From positions 3,362-12,919 of the forward strand of contig JAHDBZ010000014.1 of NCBI GenBank assembly GCA_020630245.1: 9,558 bases of DNA, given 5' to 3'. Below the pieces are notes generated by a model. The model was not told the origin of the DNA, did no database searches, and worked only from the letters and a program-made list of their open reading frames with translations. The DNA is from Candidatus Altimarinota bacterium (GTDB taxonomy: Bacteria; Patescibacteriota; Gracilibacteria; UBA4473). A program made the translations under genes and the position numbers. Positions 5,500 through 9,558 of the stretch are shown here, piece by piece; within the stretch, counting starts at the first letter, position 1; the number at the start of each line of letters is the position of its first letter.

Positions 5500-5539
5500 C
5501 GATGATCATCGGCCCGGGCGAAAAATCTTTCGCCCCTAC
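5500..5539. repeat. REP-like element upstream of the transposase gene, with adjoining palindromes
   Basis: On the minus strand, GTAG (5536-5539) precedes a 20-nt hairpin (5516-5535) with 8-bp arms gggcgaaa/tttcgccc and a 4-base loop. Two more palindromes abut it on the far side: gcccgggc (5512-5519, sharing four bases) and the perfect 12-mer cgatgatcatcg (5500-5511). The element lies 14 bases past the lysS stop and upstream of the transposase start. It has the same GTAG-plus-20-nt layout as the pair at 5093-5150 but a different stem sequence. It could also protect the 3' end of lysS mRNA. No T-run follows the stem in the lysS direction, so it is not a standard terminator. Confidence 0.7.
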
Positions 5540-5552
5540 AAATGTCAGATTT

Positions 5553-7502
5553 TTACAATTCAGACAACAATTCAAACTCCTTAGTCATTTTTTCGATAAT
5601 CGATTTCTTACCGTAGACAAGCACACCGAAGAATTCGACATCATTAAGATTCTTTTCTTTGGTAATGGCTTTCACTTTTTCGTCGTCAGAACTTTCCAGC
5701 ATCTCACGGGTAAATTCTGCCACCTGAATACCCGTTGCTTTAGCGGTTTGCGATAGATCAATTAGAGATTGATTATCTGTACTCTGCTTAATCATAATCG
5801 CCTGCTCAGTGTTTAACTTGATAGACTTACCGTCCTTGGTGTGGATCTCATCATAATCAAATAACCGCTTCCCTTCACGCGCCCCAAAGGCCGTACAGAG
5901 ATGTCCGACAGAATTGAGTGCCTGCCAATCCTCTTTTACCAACGATGTATTGATAATTGCCACGGCTAGATTGGTATCATTCTTACTTCTCCCTTCGGCC
6001 TTCTCCCCTCCCTCCGGTTTCATTGTCGGAAAGAGTACTACATCCCGAAGATTTGGCTGGGTCATAATCAAGGCCACCAAACGATCAATTCCCATCCCCT
6101 GACCGGTCATCGGCGGAAATCCATGTTCCATCGCTTTCACAAATTCTTCATCGTATTCCATAGCTTCGTCATCTCCAGCGGCTTTGAAACGTGCTTGGGC
6201 TTCAAATAATGCTCGTTGAACATCCGGATTAATGAGCTCTCCATAAGCATTCACAATCTCCCAACCGGCTACCAATATCTGAAAACAACTCGCCGTTCCA
6301 TCTCCATTCGGAGCAGCTAGTGGTTTGAGATCTTCCGGGTAATTGGTCACAAAGGTTGGCTGGATCAGTTTCGGTCGAGCGGTTTTTTTATAGATATCAT
6401 CCAGTAGATTGGCGCGTCCTACCCCATCGATGTGTTCTACGCCTACCTCTTTGGCTTTGGCCTTCACTTCTTCGTCTGAAGCTTTGAACATATCCAAGTT
6501 CGCGTGATCAGCTAAAAGCTCCGCAAAGGTGAATTCGGCAAACGGCTGTCCGAAATCAATTTCATGCTCGTCATTTTCTTTGTCTAGTACCGTCACCTTG
6601 GTGGTTCCCAGAACGTTAGTACAGATCTGCCGCAGCATGTCTTCGTTCCAGCGCTTGTTTTGTTCGATATCACAATACGCCGCATACCACTCAAGCATGG
6701 TAAACTCTTGGAGGTGAGAAGGATCCGTTCCCTCATTACGGAAACAACGTCCAATCTCAAAGACGCGCTCAAATCCACCCGAACAGATCATCTTGAGCGG
6801 CAGCTCCAGCGCAATGCGCAGATGGAATTCATGATCGAGGGCATTGTGGTGCGTTTGGAACGTCTTGGCCATGGCTCCACCGGCCTTAGCTTGCAGGATC
6901 GGCGTTTCAACTTCAACAAAATCAAGGTCCTCATAAAAGCGACGAATCTCTCGTACGACTTTTGACCGCACTTGGAACCGATTAAAAGTTTCTGGGTTGG
7001 TAGCGAGGTCGAGTCCCCGCTCGCGGTAACATTTCTCCACGTCCGTCAGGCCATGAAATTTTTCCGGCAATGACCGTAGCGCTTTTGATAGCGGTGTCAC
7101 TGAAGACGCCATCAGGGTTGGTTCCCCGTGCTTGGTCAGGAAGAACTCCCCAGCAAAACCTGCGTAGTCTCCCATATCGAGGACTTTTACAAAATCCTTA
7201 AATTGATCTCCCAGGGCATTTTGTGATAAACAGATCTGAAAATCACCACTCACATCACGGATCTTCAAGAAAGCCATCTTTCCCATGTCGCGCAGGTTGA
7301 TGATCCGCCCACAGAGTGACGCACGCACATTCGTATCGGTCATAACCTCTTTTCCCGAGCGGAGCTCATTGCTTTCACAAAAATCTTTGGCCTCCGCCGC
7401 TGTATGACTGCGGTCAAATTTGGTCGCGTAACCTACGAACCCCAAGCGTTCCCACTCAGCGATCTTGGCTCTGCGTTCGGCAATCAGTCGATCTTCAGAC
7501 AT
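5553..7502 (-). CDS. lysS: Lysyl-tRNA synthetase (class II) with C-terminal DUF2000/PTH2-like domain
   Basis: LysRS charges tRNA-Lys with lysine in the cytoplasm. From ATG 7502 the product has 649 residues. The order is an N-terminal anticodon-binding OB fold (about 55-145, VRASLCGRIINLRDMGKMAFLKIRD), motif 1 ending VEVETPIL (196-203), motif 2 with FRNEGTDPSHLQEFTMLEWY (254-273), the lysine-pocket segment GWEIVNAYGELINP (413-426) and motif 3 GMGIDRLVALI (469-479). The normal enzyme ends near LFPTMKPE (490-497). After a short linker, residues ~510-649 form an extra domain (NLAVAIINTSLVKEDWQALNSVGHLCTAFGA to FFGVLVYGKKSIIEKMTKEFELL) that resembles DUF2000, a family with a PTH2-like fold; this is recognition from memory and moderately sure. 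An in-frame GTG at 7532 is rejected as start because the promoter overlaps it. The gene is divergent from the unknown operon at 7611. Confidence 0.93.
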   Translation of the reverse strand: MSEDRLIAERRAKIAEWERLGFVGYATKFDRSHTAAEAKDFCESNELRSGKEVMTDTNVRASLCGRIINLRDMGKMAFLKIRDVSGDFQICLSQNALGDQFKDFVKVLDMGDYAGFAGEFFLTKHGEPTLMASSVTPLSKALRSLPEKFHGLTDVEKCYRERGLDLATNPETFNRFQVRSKVVREIRRFYEDLDFVEVETPILQAKAGGAMAKTFQTHHNALDHEFHLRIALELPLKMICSGGFERVFEIGRCFRNEGTDPSHLQEFTMLEWYAAYCDIEQNKRWNEDMLRQICTNVLGTTKVTVLDKENDEHEIDFGQPFAEFTFAELLADHANLDMFKASDEEVKAKAKEVGVEHIDGVGRANLLDDIYKKTARPKLIQPTFVTNYPEDLKPLAAPNGDGTASCFQILVAGWEIVNAYGELINPDVQRALFEAQARFKAAGDDEAMEYDEEFVKAMEHGFPPMTGQGMGIDRLVALIMTQPNLRDVVLFPTMKPEGGEKAEGRSKNDTNLAVAIINTSLVKEDWQALNSVGHLCTAFGAREGKRLFDYDEIHTKDGKSIKLNTEQAIMIKQSTDNQSLIDLSQTAKATGIQVAEFTREMLESSDDEKVKAITKEKNLNDVEFFGVLVYGKKSIIEKMTKEFELLSEL

Positions 7503-7510
7503 CGCAGCAG

Positions 7511-7538
7511 AGTATAGCCGATAAACACGCACTGTCTA
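7511..7538 (-). promoter_or_regulatory. Promoter of lysS, nearly leaderless
   Basis: On the minus strand, TAGACA (7533-7538, five of six) is followed by a 16-base spacer and TATACT (7511-7516, five of six). Only eight bases separate the -10 box from the ATG at 7502, so the mRNA should start within about two bases of the start codon. This placement decides the start codon: the upstream GTG at 7532 lies inside the promoter. Confidence 0.7.
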
Positions 7539-7575
7539 CGGTATGTCGTTTGAAATTTTTACCGTGACATCTGGA

Positions 7576-7604
7576 TTGAAAAAACCAGTGAAATCTGATA
7601 CAAT
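7576..7604 (+). promoter_or_regulatory. Promoter of the 7611-8621 operon, leaderless
   Basis: TTGAAA (7576-7581, five of six), a 17-base spacer, then TACAAT (7599-7604, five of six) preceded by TGA, an extended -10 form (TGN before the hexamer). Six bases separate the -10 from the ATG at 7611, so the predicted start of transcription is the A of the ATG itself. It stands back to back with the lysS promoter; only 37 bases lie between the two -35 boxes. Confidence 0.75.
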
Positions 7605-7610
7605 ACTCTG

Positions 7611-7823
7611 ATGAGTTTTGGACACTATCCACGATCACAGGGTCATGCAAATGGCGAAGCCGCAGATTACGGTTGGTTTGACCTCCAAGCTAATGATAAT
7701 GAGCAAGCAGGCCCACCTTTAACCGTGGTTGAAAATCCAACTCCAGAAATCGACAACACCGTCAAACAAGTCCACGACCAGACCTTTACGGTCGTCAACT
7801 GGCTCGAAATGCTAGATAAATAA
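7611..7823 (+). CDS. Hypothetical small acidic protein, first gene of a three-gene operon
   Basis: I do not recognise this family. The 70-residue product has no signal peptide or membrane segment. Its composition is polar: the first half is Gly/Asn/Asp-rich (GHANGEAADYGWFDLQANDNEQ). A Pro-rich middle (AGPPLTVVENPTPEID) follows, and the C-terminal stretch (TVKQVHDQTFTVVNWLEMLDK) could form a helix. It is supported as a gene by the well-formed promoter that ends six bases before its ATG, and by the next gene starting two bases after its TAA. It has no Shine-Dalgarno motif and should be translated from a leaderless mRNA. It may be a lineage-specific cytoplasmic protein acting with the two downstream products. 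Confidence 0.7.
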   Translation: MSFGHYPRSQGHANGEAADYGWFDLQANDNEQAGPPLTVVENPTPEIDNTVKQVHDQTFTVVNWLEMLDK

Positions 7824-7825
7824 AC

Positions 7826-8203
7826 ATGAAAATAACCAAAAGACCTCTCGGACAACCAGACTCTCTAGTGTCATCAGATACGATTTTTCATGGACTCATC
7901 TGGGACGCTGACATGGTGCAGGCCGGACTAAATGGCGATAAGGCCTTACTAACAGAAAGATTTGAAGGGTTTGACGATGCGAATGAGCTCTCTCGTCGAT
8001 TTATTGGACTCTGTGAAGCCGCTCAAGAATACCTAAAAAGCCAAAAACGCACCGCCGACAGCGCCGCCGCGATGAAGACCCTTAGCTGCATGCTGGATTG
8101 TCATGAATGTGTGATCGGTATCCTGCAGTCGGTCAGCGAGACTCCAACCTCACGCGAAAAAGTTATTACCCTCATCGATCAAGCCTATGCAGAAAAAAAA
8201 TAA
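7826..8203 (+). CDS. Hypothetical helical protein with a C-x3-C-x2-C motif
   Basis: I do not recognise this family. The 125-residue product is soluble, with no signal peptide, and looks mostly helical from about residue 35 (GLNGDKALLTERFEGFDDANELSRRFIGLCEAAQEYLKSQKR onward). A cysteine cluster SCMLDCHECV gives C88-x3-C92-x2-C95 with H93 beside it, which could bind a metal or an Fe-S cluster. The spacing equals the radical SAM signature, but the protein is far too small and helical for that fold. The gene starts two bases after the previous stop and its last 17 bases overlap the next gene, so it is the middle member of an operon. GC content is high here (38 of 60 bases at 8041-8100). Confidence 0.75.
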   Translation: MKITKRPLGQPDSLVSSDTIFHGLIWDADMVQAGLNGDKALLTERFEGFDDANELSRRFIGLCEAAQEYLKSQKRTADSAAAMKTLSCMLDCHECVIGILQSVSETPTSREKVITLIDQAYAEKK

Positions 8204-8621
8204 ACCAGAAAAAACTCGTTTTGTTCACGGTATTGAGATTAGACCAAAAGCTCGAAAAATAGTGGAGGTTGGCGATAGTTTCAGAACCAGTGAACTGGTA
8301 GATCATATTCACTTTGAGGAACAAAGGCGATTTTTAGGTAAAAATTTTGCTGAATTAGAAAAAAATATTCGCAGTGCCCGCATTGGAGATATATTAACTT
8401 TTAGAGATACAAGACAAGAATATGGGAATTTGGAAAAAGTATTGGTCATGGAAGTGAGAAAAACCGAACGTGGAGTTTTCTCTGTGCTAAAAACCTTTAA
8501 CACTGACTATTTCTTTAAACCTCGTGGAAGCGTAACTTCAAGCGAAGCGCAAGACGCTGATTTTGGAATGGGATTTGCGGCTACTGGGGGAAACAGTGTG
8601 CCCCAAAAACCGATTCGATAG
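8187..8621 (+). CDS. Hypothetical protein, AT-rich last gene of the operon
   Basis: I do not recognise this family. The 144-residue product has a basic start (MQKKNKPEKTRFVHGIEIRPKARK), a charged middle likely to be helical (HIHFEEQRRFLGKNFAELEKNIRSA), a beta-like segment (GDILTFRDTRQEYGNLEKVLVMEVRKTERGVFSVLKTF) and a Gly/Ser-rich tail. No signal peptide or membrane segment is seen. The ATG overlaps the end of the upstream gene by 17 bases, across a run of eight A. Base composition differs sharply from its neighbours: I count about 34% GC in 8281-8520 against over 50% in adjacent genes. That suggests a different origin or weak selection. It converges on the dihydrouridine synthase gene with only 16 bases between stops, and no terminator hairpin is visible there. 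The stop is TAG. Confidence 0.75.
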   Translation: MQKKNKPEKTRFVHGIEIRPKARKIVEVGDSFRTSELVDHIHFEEQRRFLGKNFAELEKNIRSARIGDILTFRDTRQEYGNLEKVLVMEVRKTERGVFSVLKTFNTDYFFKPRGSVTSSEAQDADFGMGFAATGGNSVPQKPIR

Positions 8622-8637
8622 CAAAATTTAGATTTGG

Positions 8638-9558
8638 TTACTTCTGAACTTCCGCCAAGATCTCCTGAAAGACCTGATCCATCTCCGCTCGTGACTCCAC
8701 CCGGATCAAACGATCTCGATACTGAGCCGCGCCACGAAAGCCGCGCATAAAGTGCGCAAAGTGTTTTCGCAGTTCGATCATCGCCCATTTCTCGTTCTTA
8801 AACTCTGTAGCTAGATCGGCGTGTTTACGAAAAAAATCTAACTGATCGGCCATCGTTGGCTTGGGCGTGAGCTCGGTTTTTCCTTCAAAGACTTCTCGAC
8901 ACTGGCGGAAGATCCAGGGGTTACGCCAGGAGCCTCTCCCGATCATTACTCCATCCAGATCCTGCAAACGATTGCGTGCAATCGCGGCGGAAGTCACATC
9001 GCCATTCCCGATGACTGGGATAGAAACATTTTTCTTTACTTCGTAGATCGGGTCCCAGTTAGCGACTCCGGTGAAACGCTGCTTGGTCGTACGACCATGG
9101 ATAGCAATCCAGGTGGCACCCGCGGCTTCAAATTTTTTGGCGGTATCAATAAGGTCCTTGTCGTCATAGAAACCCAGGCGAGTCTTAACCGTGACCGGCA
9201 GTGAAGTTGATTTGACGAGCGTGTGAATCAGATCAGCAGTGCTATCAGGGTCCTTGAGCAGGGCCGAGCCGTGCCCAGAACCAACGACTTTTGGTGAGGG
9301 GCAACCGAGATTAATATCAATGAAATCGACGCCTTGATCCTCAATGATTTTCGCCGCTTCGACGAAGGCCGTCTTATCGTTTCCAAAGATCTGCACCCCG
9401 TAGAAGTTTAGCTCTTCTGGCACGTACTCGATCATACGCATGGTCTTTTCACTTCCTCGTCGCATGGCCTCGGCTGAAACCAGTTCTGACACCAGCACGG
9501 TTGACGGTTCGAGCTCTTTAATAAGTCGTCGAAACGGACTCTCGGTGTAGCCTGCCAT
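8638..9558 (-). CDS. dusB: tRNA-dihydrouridine synthase (DusB-like), N-terminus cut by the window edge
   Basis: Dus enzymes are FMN-dependent reductases that convert uridine to dihydrouridine in tRNA. The visible 306 residues begin MAGYTESPFRRL, which corresponds to the internal PMAG flavin-binding block of the family. About 15 residues are therefore expected to lie beyond the right edge, and this ATG is probably not the true start. The TIM-barrel landmarks follow in order: INLGCPSPKVVGSGHGSALL with the catalytic C86; the FMN-contacting K125 and H154 in TVKTRLGF and IAIHGRT; IGNGDV (183-188); and the phosphate-binding MIGRGSWRNPWIF (205-217). The C-terminal helical tRNA-binding domain follows. 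The match is best to the DusB group, but the exact uridine modified cannot be read from sequence. It converges on the unknown operon. Confidence 0.93.
   Translation of the reverse strand: MAGYTESPFRRLIKELEPSTVLVSELVSAEAMRRGSEKTMRMIEYVPEELNFYGVQIFGNDKTAFVEAAKIIEDQGVDFIDINLGCPSPKVVGSGHGSALLKDPDSTADLIHTLVKSTSLPVTVKTRLGFYDDKDLIDTAKKFEAAGATWIAIHGRTTKQRFTGVANWDPIYEVKKNVSIPVIGNGDVTSAAIARNRLQDLDGVMIGRGSWRNPWIFRQCREVFEGKTELTPKPTMADQLDFFRKHADLATEFKNEKWAMIELRKHFAHFMRGFRGAAQYRDRLIRVESRAEMDQVFQEILAEVQK

Noticed and set aside
5516..5539. Hairpin after lysS as a Rho-independent terminator
   Set aside because: In the lysS direction the stem is followed by GGGCCG, not a T-run. The GTAG tag marks it as REP-like; mRNA stabilisation remains possible.
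7503..7532. GTG start at 7532 for lysS, adding ten residues
   Set aside because: The start would lie inside the -35 to -10 region of the lysS promoter, and the natural protein start MSEDRLIAERRAKIAEWERLG begins at the ATG at 7502.
7826..8203. Radical SAM enzyme based on the CxxxCxxC motif
   Set aside because: The protein is only 125 residues, mostly helical, and the motif is near the C-terminus instead of at the start of a TIM-barrel.
1..9558. Alternative genetic code with TGA read as glycine (as in Gracilibacteria/SR1)
   Set aside because: All recognised full-length genes read through without any internal TGA, and the only TGA used ends the transposase at the expected position.
1..9558. 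CRISPR arrays, tRNA or rRNA genes
   Set aside because: No regularly spaced long direct repeats and no cloverleaf-like or rRNA-like segments were seen in any gap.

Overview
The window looks like a chromosomal piece of a bacterium with a small, compact genome, plausibly of the Patescibacteria/CPR type. This placement is an inference. It rests on the tightly packed genes, the near-absence of Shine-Dalgarno motifs, the zinc-type uS14, a strong TAA stop preference and proteins that are recognisable but divergent. The standard bacterial code fits; no gene needs TGA read as an amino acid.

Positions 1-3849 (minus strand) hold ten consecutive ribosomal protein genes in canonical spc order: rplP-rpmC-rpsQ-rplN-rplX-rplE-rpsN-rpsH-rplF-rplR. 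Transcription runs toward position 1, where rpsE would be expected next. The usual upstream S10 genes (rplC to rpsC) are absent before rplP, and a very good sigma70-type promoter sits directly in front of rplP. The first six genes are fused, overlapping or separated by 0-3 bases. The later gaps (14-53 bases) are partly filled with degenerate 7-bp and 8-bp tandem repeats.

Positions 3922-5552 are accessory, also on the minus strand. They hold a secreted trypsin-like serine protease and an IS200-like REP-associated tyrosine transposase (RAYT) broken by one in-frame TAG. Three REP-like elements, each GTAG plus a 20-nt hairpin, lie nearby: two inside the transposase reading frame and one upstream of it.

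Positions 5553-7502 encode a class II lysyl-tRNA synthetase of 649 residues. Its last ~140 residues lie beyond the normal end of the enzyme and resemble the DUF2000/PTH2-like fold, giving an apparent synthetase fusion.

The 108-base gap 7503-7610 holds back-to-back promoters for lysS and for a rightward three-gene operon of unknown function (7611-8621). Both promoters sit so close to their ATG codons that nearly leaderless mRNAs are predicted. The last gene of the operon is much more AT-rich than its neighbours. Convergent to it, a tRNA-dihydrouridine synthase gene (8638-9558) runs off the right edge without its first residues. The recognised core genes serve translation: ribosome, tRNA charging and tRNA modification.
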